Positions 23,930 through 34,629 are shown, numbered from the stretch's first letter. The stretch is 64,000 nucleotides of DNA from Massospora cicadina (GCA_022478985.1 JAKSZP010014522.1:165074-229073), one strand, 5' to 3'. The notes: a model not told the origin generated them from the sequence alone. Numbers and translations are program-made.

Positions 23930-24726
23930 TGCACCAGGCGTCTCAATAGAGATAGGATGCTGAACATATTGGGACTCAAGGCATTAACATCCTGTTGTAA
24001 AAATTGATATGATTGGATGATAAGCCAAATATTCAGTGGATTATATTTCATAAGTTGAGTGAATATATTAAAAGCTAATCATTTGAAAAATTGAGGAAAT
24101 TCTGAAGAAGCCTCAATGATAGAAAAAAACCCCTAATTTTGTAGTAAAGAGAGAATTACTAAGTAGAAGGATGAAACTGACTAAAGATACTGAGGATTAA
24201 GCTTTGAGAGTGAGAATGAGAAAGGTGGTCTTTTGGAAGAAGAAAGAAGGGTTTAGTGGAAGTAGTCCATTATTATATATTAAATAAACTGGTTTCTGGT
24301 GGGGCAATAGCTCCTTATTATTAATACTTTATTGTTATTTATTGAGGATCAGCGATCATCATATTGCTTGTACATTGCTCAGTGGGTTTTACCCTGTGCA
24401 ACCAGTATGGTGAATTCAACCAATATTGCCAAAAGTTAACCCATCATGGGCCAAGAAGTTGAGTCTCCTGCAACCCCTATGGACATCATGGCGTTGAAGG
24501 AAATCCACTGTCCACAGGGAAAGGAGGAGACATGGGAAAACATGCTCCTTCAAACAATATCGCTTAGGTTGCAACACCGTGGGGTGATAATATGTGTGAA
24601 CCAAATTTTAAATTCAATAATAAAAGTCGTTTTTGGATGGCTTTGTATTATCTGTTACCTTCTCATGGCACTAAGAGGTGCACACAATAGCATCGTGTCT
24701 GGACCAAACTGTGCAACGGAGCGTCA
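23930..24726 (+). pseudogene. LINE-3 ORF2 endonuclease start, split by a solo LTR
   Basis: Before the solo LTR, MLNILGLKALTSC-like codons at 23958-23992 match the ORF2 beginnings of the other LINEs. After it, 24446-24620 reads PMDIMALKEIHCPQGKEETW, equivalent to MDILAIQETHC in LINE-1; the catalytic Gln is replaced (LKEIH). The frame that runs past 24726 continues into a family C LTR and is not LINE sequence there. Confidence 0.7.
23993..24443 (+). repeat. Solo B-type LTR inside LINE-3
   Basis: Starts TGTTGTAAAAATTGATATGA and keeps the family B LTR landmarks (GATAAGCC near the start, GATCATCATATTGC and TTGCTCAGTGGGTT near the end, then ATATTGCCAAAAGTTAAC). No internal retrotransposon sequence is attached. 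The LINE reading is resumed directly after it. CATCC before and CATGG after may be a decayed 5-bp duplication. This is the usual product of LTR-LTR recombination. Confidence 0.75.
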
Positions 24727-25615
24727 TGATTTTCAAGAGAGTGTCTGTAATTCTCTTGTTCCCAAAGAGGTGGTGCGGGATGCACAGCCACACCTCCAGG
24801 GAACTAGCCATTAGCAAGATTGGAAATAGGGAACTACAGAGGGTGACAGAGCAAATGGGATCTAGGGTGAGTGTTCAACACACTATATAATAGTAAATAA
24901 CATAGAAACAACAGAACCTGGTTGTTCTAAAAGGAGAATCTATAAACAAGTGGATATTGGGGCTAGGGTGCTTGAATGCCTCGATCTGAGAAGACCAGGG
25001 CGGGCCAAAGTTGCGCCAGATATTGTAGTTAATTTGGATAAAATAAAGCGGCTAACGTTGTTAGACCTCCTAAAGAGTCCAAGCACAGGTTCTCCCAAGG
25101 AACCGTATTCAAAAATGTAAATTTAATGGGGGATTTTATTTAGGAATGTGACCAAAAAGGAAAGTTGGTCTCATAGAAACATTATTAAACTATGGGGTGA
25201 ATCATTATTCAGGAAAAATGGTGCTAAGCGTAAGTGACCCAATAGGCGCAACCTACCATCAGTCAGGGTATTTTAACTTGAAGTCAACCAAACTTGAGTT
25301 ATTGATTGCAGGCAAAAGCCAACCCAATTTAGCAATATCAAGAATTGAATGGGTTTCAAACCCTGTTCACTGAGCAACCAAACTGAACCATTATTATCAG
25401 TGATATAGCAGGTACATTTTAACGCCCTTGCTGTAATGCAGGGCTGAGAATTACGCACATCCCCAGAACTAGCCTGGGCATATCTCAACTGAACCCAGCA
25501 TTGATCCAGGGTATGTCTAAGGTCAGTGAGACTTTCCAACTTAACCTTTAGGCCTCCTGATGACAAGCTTTACCCTTACAGTTGATTCCCTCAATTATTT
25601 CATAGAGCCATGACA
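24727..25615 (-). repeat. Family C LTR (3' LTR of a minus-strand element)
   Basis: Aligns by eye with the LTR 60453-61291 throughout: AAGAGAGTGTCTGTAATTCT at 24733 matches the LTR end, and CATGACA at 25609-25615 matches the LTR start (TGTCATGG on the minus strand). A polypurine-like GAGGGTAA adjoins on the minus strand at 25616-25623. It contains the conserved U3 open frame described separately. Inserted at the end of the LINE-3 fragment. Confidence 0.8.
25273..25610 (-). pseudogene. U3 open reading frame of family C, copy in LTR 24727-25615
   Basis: The 97-codon frame 25566-25273 reads KVKLESLTDLRHTLDQCWVQ and then, without interruption, a Tyr/Trp-rich part (ARALKCTCYITDNNGSVWLL, GLKPIQF). 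The same order is seen at 61292-60950, 54961-55390 and 60062-60400. Upstream codons from ATG 25616 (MSWL...) are in another frame here after a shift near 25570, so this copy is broken once. No known domain recognised. Short N-terminal helix followed by a beta-like segment is the impression. Confidence 0.5.
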
Positions 25616-25985
25616 TTACCCTCTTGTTCTATTAAGGCTCACCCCTTTCCTGGGGCTTTTTCCAAGAAAAAGTTCTTGTGGACTGGGTCCAACTTCATAG
25701 CGGTGATGGTTTGCTTAGACTGATGTCCAGTAGCCAGGGGAAAAAGCTTGTGGAAAACTTTAATCAGGTCTGGGTATGAGTGCAGTCTCACGCTGGTACC
25801 TAACTTTTCTCCGCTGCAATAAATCCCTTCCAAAATACAAGGTACTCAAGCCTTCTTCTTACTTGTTGTGAGATTGCAATCTCCTCCACTTCCCACTCTG
25901 GTGCCCCATTCATTAGATAAGCCTCTGGAGTCTCTGGTGGGGGCCCTCAAATAAAAATGTCAGAAAATTAACCAGATGGATTCCT
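25616..25985 (-). pseudogene. Family C pol C-terminus (chromodomain region)
   Basis: Minus-strand frames 25833-25639 (LIKVFHKLFPLATGHQSKQT, AMKLDPVHKNFFLEKAPGKG then a TGA) match the pol ends of the family C elements at 59850-60020 and 61500-61320. Just upstream the sequence for EWEVEEI and PPETPEAY-like codons is present at 25850-25960. Homology stops near 25970, so the element is truncated or rearranged before the family B insertion at 26116. Confidence 0.7.
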
Positions 25986-26110
25986 CCAATGATTAATCAT
26001 TTATATGGGATGAAAATAGGACAATCCTGGCGGAATGTATTATTAACTGAATTTTTTATGGTTAGATGATTGCGTGGTGAGTTGCTCCCCAAATTGGGTT
26101 GAGCTGAATC
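25986..26110. other. Flank of the family B insertion, unidentified
   Basis: Continuous with 32056 onward once the family B element is removed. A minus-strand reading across the join (frame ending 31969 and frame 26185-25997) gives protein-like text such as LLVSNDPYTNLGQQLAPLDP, perhaps gag of another element. Not identified. Confidence 0.4.
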
Positions 26111-26115
26111 TATGC
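26111..26115. repeat. 5-bp target-site duplication TATGC (family B element), left
   Basis: TATGC directly precedes the LTR start and recurs directly after the second LTR at 32051-32055. The 5-bp length is that made by Ty3/Gypsy integrases. Confidence 0.9.
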
Positions 26116-26614
26116 TGTTGTGAATTTGATATGACTGGACAATAAGCCCAAGGTCATTTTTGGCGAAGTGAATGGAATCCGTCAAGATTCAATATGGTAA
26201 TGGTAAATTTAGTGCTTCAAATTGAGGCAATATTGGGGTATTGGGAAATCGCCTCAAATTAGGCGATTGTGAAATTAACGAATGAAGAATTGACAGAGCC
26301 AATAAGATATGGCGAATTAAATTACTAAGTCATATGAGCTGTAGCATCTGAAGTCACTAAAATATAGGCGAGATGAGATTATCAAGGAGGGTTGTTGTTA
26401 AGAAGGATAGAGTAAAGCGGAACAAAAAAGAATCCGCGGTATTAAAGTACATTTAATAAAAGAGGTTGTGGGAGCAAGTGCTCCATATGTATTTAAAGTT
26501 ATTCTGTTGTTTCAAGGGCAGCAATCATCATATCATTGGTCCCTATTGCTCACTGGGTTAACCCTGTGTAAAAATCTGCCAGCATATTTTTTGAATACTG
26601 CCAAAATTACAACA
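26116..26614 (+). repeat. Family B 5' LTR
   Basis: 499 bases, TGTTGTGAATTT...TTACAACA. By eye it differs from the 3' LTR at roughly 18 places, most of them transitions and most in the first 160 bases; the last 300 bases are almost identical. Confidence 0.93.
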
Positions 26615-26615
26615 T

Positions 26616-26633
26616 TGGTGCTCACTACAGGGG
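26616..26633 (+). promoter_or_regulatory. Primer-binding site shared by families A, B and N
   Basis: TGGTGCTCACTACAGGGG two bases after the 5' LTR. Starts with TGG, the complement of a tRNA CCA end. The same 18-mer occurs beside the family A 5' LTR (46133-46150, reversed) and with one change each at 38376 and 63765. Which tRNA it matches cannot be told here. Confidence 0.8.
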
Positions 26634-26689
26634 TCCCATTGGACAATCACAAAGCCAACAACCTTCCTCAGTCACTGGCCATGTTCAAA

Positions 26690-27640
26690 CAGGCTTACTC
26701 TGGCAAGGAGTCTTTTTGAGACGCCATAACCATTGAATATGCAGAACTCAAGCTTGCCTTGGACGCTGTGCTCCAGTGGAAAAAGGAGTTTCTTCAGGAG
26801 GTTTGTATTGATAAGCTGCCTCCATTTGATCGCAATGGAAACATCTATGGATTTTTAAGCAATTTAAGTTTGCAGTGGAAGGAGCTTCAGATCAGGATAA
26901 AGCCAAATTATTAAATCCACTTTGAATGTTGACAGCAATGACCAAGTTGTTTGCTATCTTCCCACCAGTTCCGCTACCTATCAAAAAGCGAAAGATATTG
27001 TGTTGTGGTTATTTGGAGGGACTATGAAATTGTACAGCGGAAGGTGGAATTCTTAACAATTGGGTTTCAGCATAATGAGACCCTCACCGCATTTGCTGAT
27101 CACTTTATGAGGGAAGCTCATGTGTTAATTGGGGCAGGAACTTTAACTGAATCAGATGTATGCATAGCGTTGACCTCCGCTGTGAAACCATACAGTGAGC
27201 TTTTCAATACCATGGTTCCATATTTAGAAGTTGGTATCCCTTTGCTTAAACTTGTTCAAATCTTGCGCCAATTATCTGCTAACTTCCCTTCGCCCAACAT
27301 AAAGTGGAACCATACCTTCTCCACTGCTGGACCCTCTTATTTGAGGAAGCCATCTCTTCCAGTTTAGCGTCTGTATGGTAACCACCAGCATTATTATCAG
27401 CACACGCCTCATTTTGAATGGAGTTGCCATCAGCAGTTTAACTATCAAGAAGGGTCTATCTACAATTCTCGACCCCAGCCTAACTTTTGGAATGGGCCAT
27501 TTCACAACAATCATAGACGCAGATCTTACAGGATCAATTGTTTCTTGTGTGGTCGTTCTGAGCACTTGGCCAGAAGTTGTTTTCATCTTCAGGGTTATTC
27601 CCTCCAGCAGGGACAGTACAATCAGGGAAAAGTCATAGCA
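26690..27640 (+). pseudogene. Family B gag with intact zinc knuckle
   Basis: Structural protein of the retrotransposon particle. Coding pattern starts around 26690 (MFKQAYSGKESF, then a stop) and goes on as YAELKLALDAVLQWKKEF at 26740-26800, the same stretch seen at 63900 in the second family B copy. The frame 26951-27367 carries the capsid-like part (F..GFQHNETLTAFADHFMREA is the Gag signature). The nucleocapsid knuckle CFLCGRSEHLARSC is at 27539-27580 with correct CX2CX4HX4C spacing. About four frame changes or stops interrupt it. Confidence 0.8.
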
Positions 27641-27961
27641 GAGTAGAGATGGGACTATCTACTTCCGCTAATTTAACTCAACATGTCCCACCTGAACCTA
27701 TACCTGTACACTCAGTGGAAGCTCTCTTGGCTGATGTGTCAGTCTTATATCAGCAGCCGGTTGGAGGGGTGAATATTTTGACACAAGTGCAGTCTGCAGC
27801 TATGGCGGAAGAGGGGTCCCAGTTGCAGGTTTAGCAGTATGCTTTCCAGATGTTTGACCAAGTTTCACCTGAAAAGTTGGACCCCTCCTCTGATGCCCCT
27901 TTCTTGCAAGAAGTAAGCGTCACTCGTCCAGTCAACACTATTATCACACAATACCCCAGTA

Positions 27962-28998
27962 TTGGTGAGGGGTTGTGGATTTTCTTTTAACAGAGATGCC
28001 ATAAATGTCTATTTTAAAAACAGTCAAGATGCATCTTACTCCGAATGTACTTACTGTAACCTGGTTGTAGCTAAAACCCGTGTCCATACCATCATATATA
28101 CAAGTTCCCCTGTCAATATAGTCTCCACCAAGTTGGTGGCCAAATTATCATTATAACCGGATTTGGATCATTGGGTGGTATATGGAATTGCTGGAGCGGC
28201 TAACACAGTCTCTGAGGGAGCACTCAGTGAACTTTCATTGCAGTTTGGGTTTTATGTTGTGGTAGCCCCAGCTATAGTGTTACCAAATAGCAATTATGAT
28301 CTGTTAATTGGAACTGCCTTATTGTGGCACTATGGGGCTGTTATCGACATGACAGACCAGACTTTTGGAATTTTGGGTCAGAGGATCCCAATTCACTTCA
28401 CCTCTAGGGAGTGCCAAATGATTCGATGCATATGGGGAATATCAACCTAGCTTATAGTGAAAGAGTAATACCAGTGCGCTACCATCAGTTAAAGGGCAAA
28501 ACCCAAGTCCTTCCACAACAGATTTATGAATATCAAGGGCTGCCGCTCTGAGCTTCTGGACCTATATCAATTCCATCATGGCATCAAGTTATAGTAAACA
28601 TGGACTTGGTAATAAAAGTTCCGGAAGGAAACTATGGGGAAGTTATTGGGCCATATCAGCAGTTGCAGTTCGAGCCTCATGTAGCCCCAGGTATTATATT
28701 ACCAGGGCAGGGGGAGGTCAAAGTTTTGCTTGAAAATTTACAAATGATACCACTGCAAATCCGCCGCCACCAAATAGTGGCATACTTGCATTTTATCCCC
28801 ATTGAGGAGGTTAGTTCAGTTCATGACTTTGAGTCACTGGAGGAATTTGGTCTGCCTTTCAAACCACAGCTCAATATAATGGCAGTAGTAGCACATAACG
28901 AATTAATGGGGCTGTTGGAAACACAGAAGGATAGGGCAATCGCTTTATTTCAAAATTATAAAGAGATTTTTGCTGTTGATGACCACAATTTAGGATGA
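27962..28998 (+). pseudogene. Family B protease with lost active site, and linker to RT
   Basis: Retropepsin region. The pattern SPVNIVSTKLVAKLSL is collinear with DSGAPINIVSTKLVKK of family A (44384), but where D-(S/T)-G should stand the codons at 28097-28105 read Tyr-Thr-Ser, so the catalytic Asp and Gly are gone. The flap-like and ILIG-like parts follow (VAPAIVLPNSNYDLLIGTAL at 28270-28320). The linker to RT is at 28600-28998 (VAPGIILPGQGEVKVLLENL). A TAA after 28156 and further stops break it. Cleavage of the polyprotein would have to be done in trans. Confidence 0.8.
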
Positions 28999-29007
28999 CC
29001 GTGAGGG

Positions 29008-30270
29008 GTGGTTCATAGGCTGGACACTGGATATCACCCTCCCATCAGGTCAAGGCCAATCCACCGATCAAGGGTGGCAGAAGGTTTAGTAAACGAGGAA
29101 ATTGACAAGCTATTAGAGCAAGGGATGCTTGAACCATCAAAGAGTCCATGGGCTTCACCCATTCTGATTGTTAAAAAGAAGGACGGCACCAACCGCGTAG
29201 TAATAGATTACCAAAAGTTCAACAGCATCGCCAAAAAGACTCCTATCCCTTAACACGGATTAATGACGCTTTAGATCGGCTAGGAGGAGCTCGTTTCTTC
29301 TCAGCTATGGACCTGATCTCAGGCTATTGGCAAATTGAGTTGCCATTGGCGGAGCAGGAAAAGTGCACTGTAATCACTTTCAAAGGTCTTTTTCAAATAA
29401 CTTAAATGCTGCAAGGGCTGTGTAACGCCCCAGCTACATTTCAACGAGCAATGGATACTATTCTGGGGGACCTAAAACTGTCATGTGTTCTTGTATACCT
29501 TGATGACATTAATGTTTTCTCCAAAACCTTTTCAGAACACCTCAATCATTTAGAAGCTGTATTCCGCCAGCTTGCTAAGGCCAACATAAAGATCAAACCT
29601 TGGAAATGCCACTTCTTTAAGGACCAGCAGGAGTACCTGGTGTTTGTAGTTGACGCCACAGAGTTGTGACCTCAACCAGCCAAGGTGGAAGCTATCTGTA
29701 AAATGACTTCGCCTAACAGCAAGTGGGATATACAGGTATTTTTGGGAATGGTCAGCTATTACCGGCGCTCCATTCCTAACTTCATCTGTATTGGGGGCCC
29801 GCTATTCAAGTTGTTAAAAAAGGACGCTACATTTGAATGGACTGAGCGTCAGCAATGTGCTTTTGATACACTTCGAGTGGCATTAACCAGTGCACTGGTG
29901 TTACACTATCCCAATTTTGAGAAAGAGTTCATTGTTCAGATGGATTCATCCCTTTCCGCTATAGGGGCAGTTATCCAAAAGGATGAGGAAGGAGAAGAGC
30001 ACCCCATAGAATACTGTAGTCACAGTTTGAACAGCCATGAATGCAATTACACTGTGACTGAGAGGGAGTGCTTGCCAGTGATCTATGTATAAGAAATTTC
30101 AGGTGTATTTGCATGGGGCGTAATTCAAGGATGTAACAAAATTATGCCTCTCTATGCTGGTTACAAAATCTTAAAGAACCAGAAGGGCATCTAGCCCGAT
30201 AGGCTCTTAAATTGCAGGCATACAATTTTGAAATTTTGCATCAACCTGGAGAAAAACACCAGAATGCTGA
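29008..30270 (+). pseudogene. Family B reverse transcriptase and RNase H
   Basis: RT motifs in order: LLEQGMLEPSKSPWASPILI (29112-29170), VVIDYQKFN (29200-29226), a stop-rich part around 29255-29405, QGLCNAPATFQRAMD (29409-29455) and the catalytic YLDD at 29496-29507. The palm ends with FLGMVSYYRRSIPNF at 29740-29780. RNase H begins VQMDSSLSAIGAVIQ at 29937 (the TDAS Asp is kept as MDSS) and includes CSHSLN and TERECL (30030-30075). A TAA at 30090 and frame changes follow. Normal length for the family but split into at least five frames. Confidence 0.85.
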
Positions 30271-30469
30271 TTGTTTATTGAGATTACCCACAATTGCAGT
30301 TATGGTGGATCTGAGTAATATTATGTTTGATAAGATGCTTAGTGGCAAGTACAATGATGAACTGCCCCCAGTCATAAATGTATTGGGTGAAATAAGGGCC
30401 AATACGTTCCAGAAAAGTGGAGAATTGTATAAGTGAATAGGGGACACTACCATGGATCTTCCAAAACCT

Positions 30470-31520
30470 TCCTCCCACCCAAACATTATTATGAGCGCCC
30501 ACAGAGCGGTTGGGCATGGTGGATTATGTAAGACCATGGAATTATTGTGACCTCGGTATTACTGGGAAACCATGAACTTTGATGTACTTGATACTATCTC
30601 CTCCTGTCACCAGTGCCAAGTGGAAAAGCCATTCCGCCAGAAGATTTCAAACTGGTTAGTGAATCTAAACTTCGCCTGGCACACCGTTTCAATTGATGTT
30701 GTGGGTCCCTTGCCAATAGGGGCAAACTGGTCCAAATACATCTTGGTAGCAATTGAACACTTGACCAGGTAGGTTGAGGCATAGCCAATACATGATTTAG
30801 GGGCGCTAACGGTGGCCAAGTTTGTTATGGAATGTATAATTCATCAACATGGTTGTCCCCAATTCATCTTTACTGACATTGGAACTAACTTCACTTCCCA
30901 CATTCTTCTAAAGCTTAATGAGCTAATGGCCATCCAAGGGGTTTTGACAACCCCATACCATCCCAAATCTAATGGAATGGTGGAGTGGGTCAATGGGGCT
31001 TTAGTGAACATACTCTGTAAATTAGTAGCGGATTGACCCTCAGAATGGAGCTTCCTTTTATCCACCGCCGTCTTTGCTTATAATACTAGTTATCATTCCA
31101 CCACAGGTAAAAGCCCATTCCAATTGCTTTACAGATGGCACCCCACTCTGCCCGCCCTCTTATATGCTTGTGTAGAGGACACTGGTGGTATGGATCTGCA
31201 ACGTTATCTGACCGTCCTAACAAATATGCTGATTAAATTACAAACTGAAGCATACTCATTCAGCCTAGCCAAAAGAATCAAAAGCCAGGCTGCAAATCAG
31301 GTATGACGGAGTGACATAGCACAGTTCAAAGATGGAGACATGGTCCTATTCCATGATCAACACAGGTTCAGCAAGAAACATAAGCTGGACAGTATCTGGA
31401 TCAGGCCATTTGAAATCATTGAGAAGACCTGTATAGATGCATACACTATTAAGGACCCTACTAGCAGTCAGATTATTAACCAAGTTCATACAAAGTTCCT
31501 CCAGCCGTACAAACAATAGA
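30470..31520 (+). pseudogene. Family B integrase
   Basis: Joins element DNA to the target. The N-terminal HHCC zinc site is visible as HRAVGH...CHQC (30490-30620). The catalytic D,D,E residues are at 30695 (SIDVVGP), 30875 (FTDIGTNF) and 30983 (MVEWVNGA). The C-terminal GPY/F-type module is at 31330-31510 (FKDGDMVLFHDQHRF, ..RPFEIIE, QVHTKFLQPY). No chromodomain follows: the protein ends TAG at 31518-31520, 30 bases before the 3' LTR. Stops at 30770, 30783, 31034 and 31304 inactivate it. Confidence 0.87.
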
Positions 31521-31550
31521 ATTCTTATCATCCAGTCAAGGAGGGGGTAA

Positions 31551-32050
31551 TGTTGTGAATTTGATATGACTAAACAATAAGCCCGAGGTCATTTTTGGCG
31601 AAATGAATGGAATCCATCAAGATTAATAATATGGTAATGGTAATTTTAGTGCCTCAAATTGAGGCGATATTGGGTTATTGAGAAAACGCCTTGAATTAGG
31701 CGATTGTGAAATTAACGAATGAAGAATTGACAGAGCCAATAAGATATGGCGAATTAAATTACTAAGTCATATGAGTTGTAGCATCTGAAGTCACTAAAAT
31801 ATAGGCGAGATGAGATTATCAAGGAGGGTTGTTGTTAAGAAGGATAGAGTAAAGCGGAACAAGAAGAATCCGCGGTATTAAAGTACATTTAATAAAAGAG
31901 GTTGTGGGAGCAAGTGCTCCATATGTATTTAAAGTTATTCTGTTGTTTCAAGGGCAGCAATCATCATATCATTGGTCCCTATTGCTCACTGGGTTAACCC
32001 TGTGCAAAAATCTGCCAGCATATTTTTTGAATACTGCCAAAATTACAACA
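31551..32050 (+). repeat. Family B 3' LTR
   Basis: 500 bases, preceded by the polypurine tract GGAGGGGGTAA and followed by the duplication TATGC at 32051-32055. Confidence 0.93.
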
Positions 32051-32055
32051 TATGC
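32051..32055. repeat. 5-bp target-site duplication TATGC, right
   Basis: Copy of 26111-26115. Confidence 0.9.
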
Positions 32056-32995
32056 ATTCCACAAATTTTGAAAGTTAGGATCAAGCGGAGCCAATTGCTG
32101 GCCCAAATTGGTATAGGGATCATTGGAGACTAATAACTGAGGATGATCCATTTATACTATTCAAGTAATGTCAGCAGAACCCAACTATTTTGAGTTCAAG
32201 GCAGCTGAGGCTGTTTCTGGCGCCTCATTTATAATAATCAATTATTGCCTAAGAAAGTGATCTGAACAATCAGCTAAAATGAGTCAAAACATGCTTCAGT
32301 GTGAAGCTGAGATGTCCTGCTTTACCCGAGCAACTGAAGCTGTTTCTGGCGCAAAATTATTAAATTAAATTCACATTTGATGTTTATATAAAGTAATTTA
32401 TATGGCTCACTGGCGACTCAAGGCTGAGGATGAGCCAAACCTAATATTTAGTCATTGGGAAGGATGGGGAGAGAGGGTTTACACCATGGAAGAGAGTAAC
32501 GCAGCAAAAGGCTGAGAGAGTGGCTGGCTGGAAGAACCAGTGATGAAACGATAGGTTGGCAGTGGGCGCAGTAGCCCTTTTGAAAACTTTTATAGATACT
32601 TGGCGCTTTCCTTTCATTAAATATCTCTCATTGCCCAATATACCTTTGATTATAAGTTTATATTTATTTTGTTGGTCGGGGATTGGGCTGGGGGATCCCC
32701 AAATGGTGCGCGTGTCACATCAAGGGGTCAGCTGGCGCTGTTGGCCCTGTCGCCTAAGGCAAAATGGCAAGGGATGACCAGTCTTCATACTGGTTGGCCT
32801 GCCAAATAGCAGAGCCCACATTCGATTTTCTGATGGCCTTCCAGATCAAGCTTCCTGTTCATCACCCTCATTGTTCTGCATCATCCTGATGATTTCAGTG
32901 GTGGGAACCGCGCCTCTAGATATTTGGGAATCAGGTATGGGATTCCTGAAGACGTCTCCATTGATTTTTGTGTGCGTGATGCTTACTGATTGAAT
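32056..32995. other. Unidentified region beside the family B insertion
   Basis: About 0.9 kb without a convincing gene. It contains a 30-base phrase used twice (GCTGTTTCTGGCGC at about 32212 and 32340). A purine-rich TTGGTCGGGGATTGGGCTGG at 32672 could be a primer-binding or polypurine site of an old LTR element. I could not find a partner LTR. Confidence 0.4.
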
Positions 32996-32999
32996 CTCA

Positions 33000-34112
33000 T
33001 ATTAGTGCTTTAGGTTAAGGTTCCGTTAATGCTGACTTGAGAGTTAACTTATCGAGGCTCAATTTGGGGGTAGAGATTTTAGTTTCTCACCGTCAAAATC
33101 CTGACAATCAGCTTGAGCTTAAAGTCAAACTTAGTGTTCACGGTCATTGAGCAAGCCTTATAGGAGTCAAACATGTTTTCATAAGTCTTAATACACTTGG
33201 GCAGGTTAAGTGATTGAGTGGGAGTTAAGACTGGTTGAATAGAGGCAAGGCCAACCTTGGAAAGAGTCTTTACCTCCTTGGTAGCTCCATGGAGCTTTCA
33301 TCCTGGAGAAGAATGGTAACGGTTGCTTCTCCTGAAAACTTTGCATAAATCGTTGCATATGCTAAGTTGATGAGGATGTTAAAGCGTTACCACCATCCTA
33401 TACCCAAAATAACTGGGTACAGAAGTTTGTTAATTGCATAGAAGGCCCCACAAGGTGTTTATCGCCTGCATCAATAGGAACTGAGGACAGAACTTGGTAG
33501 CTTGTTATGGCTTGAGAAGCCCTGCCCTTTAAAAGTTGGCCTACCACTAGGGGCATGCCTAAGGCTTCCACAAGATCTTGTCAGATAAAGTACTCAGTGG
33601 CACCAGTGTCTACCAAAGTGAGAGCTTGGCAGTACCTTTCAGAGGAGGAGAAATTATCCATAAACAAGAAGTATGCAGACAAAGAACTTACAAATGGTTG
33701 GATAAAGGACAATATGATGGCTCCAAGACCAGTAGGGGAGTAGATGAGATCGTCCCCTGAAAATTCTACAGAATATGACTTCACATTGCTTGTGAGTTGC
33801 CCACAAGATTTGAAGGTTATGGGGTATCTTGATGCTTTATGATTAGCAGAGGGAAGGTCCTTGTCCCAGGCAACCATACCAATAACTACAAACAAGCTTC
33901 TTGATGGGTCAGCCAAAGAGAGTTTATCTTCAATAATTTTTGTGGATATCCACCAATTTCTGAATGGGTTCAGTCAGAGAGAAATCAGGTATAATAGATA
34001 AGAGCTGTTTTACCTGACTGGTGCATGCTACTAGTTTTTGAGGGAGCCTAGAGAAAAAAATGGCGACAGAGGGTTTAAAGCTAGGGTAGATTGAATAATC
34101 AGAATTAAACAA
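33000..34112 (-). pseudogene. Gypsy gag-protease fragment
   Basis: Minus-strand frame 33916-33581 ends in a retropepsin site, ALTLVDTGATEYFI (DTG at about 33600-33620). Upstream, frame 34112-33930 (SRLPQKLVACTSQVKQLLSI) may be the C-terminal end of gag. After the protease site the reading continues in other frames to about 33300. The DTGA box is closer to the DTGAGENYV and DTGASENFI sites of the chromodomain families C and E than to those of A and B. No RT or integrase remains beside it and no LTR was found. Confidence 0.65.
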
Positions 34113-34629
34113 GAAATTTATTAACCCCCTCTACCTCTGAGGATAAAAGAGAGGGGTACTCCCTAAAGTGCAACAGTCCAGGGCCAGTGGTTAGAGTGTA
34201 ACATATGAAGTTCCCAATACCTCACTTACCATTTGACACTGCGCAATCCCAAGCTGATAAATAATTGCCTAAATTATTCAGCATAGGGTGTGTTTAATCA
34301 AAATTTGTGGTGCTAACAATACCAATAATGTAAGTTCAAATCCCACCAAGTTTTGCTTAAAAATATTACAAAAGAAGAAATAAAAGCTCAGAATATACCC
34401 CAACAGGATGAGGCGCACCGGGCGTTCATACGCCACCAGCCTCTATCACCTGGAAAGCTTTACAGGATTACATTTGGTACATAGCCAACCCTGTTCCTAA
34501 TGCATACTGAGGTATAACGCACAATCATGCCACGCCTACCTCTGGACATCTGTGCCTCCCAACTCAATGGGTCCCATTTGAGTCCTGTTTATCCTGTCAT
34601 GTCATCGTGATTTTGATATGAAAAGCCAA
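34113..34629. other. Gene-free stretch with a tRNA-like B box
   Basis: No frame of note. At 34341-34356 the text AAGTTCAAATCCCACC looks like a tRNA T-arm (TTCAAAT loop), but the stem has two mismatches and no clear D-arm or acceptor stem can be folded by eye. It may be a remnant of a tRNA-derived repeat or coincidence. Confidence 0.35.

Larger units (their letters stand above)
22440..24726 (+). mobile_element. LINE-3: truncated, decayed LINE on the plus strand
   Basis: Plus-strand remains of a third LINE of the same group: ORF1 (about 22600-23850) and the start of the ORF2 endonuclease (23930-24726). It is interrupted at 23993-24443 by a solo B-type LTR and cut at 24727 by a family C LTR. 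The reverse transcriptase is not seen. The 5' edge is uncertain (somewhere in 22430-22650) and no target duplication could be found. Confidence 0.7.
26116..32050 (+). mobile_element. Family B Ty3/Gypsy retrotransposon, structurally complete
   Basis: 5.94 kb on the plus strand: LTR 26116-26614, primer-binding site 26616-26633, gag, protease, RT-RNase H, integrase, polypurine tract (AAGGAGGGGGTAA, 31538-31550), LTR 31551-32050, all inside a perfect 5-bp duplication. Domain order (integrase last) defines Ty3/Gypsy. Pol is broken by many stops and by loss of the protease active-site Asp, so it cannot move on its own. It is inserted into DNA that also carries a family C remnant. Confidence 0.93.

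Noticed and set aside
24678..24890. LINE-3 endonuclease extending to 24890
   Set aside because: From 24727 the sequence aligns to a family C LTR, so the frame beyond that point is not LINE.
32200..32360. LTR suggested by repeated GCTGTTTCTGGCGC
   Set aside because: The shared phrase is only about 30 bases and the copies are 130 bases apart; no LTR ends or partner found.
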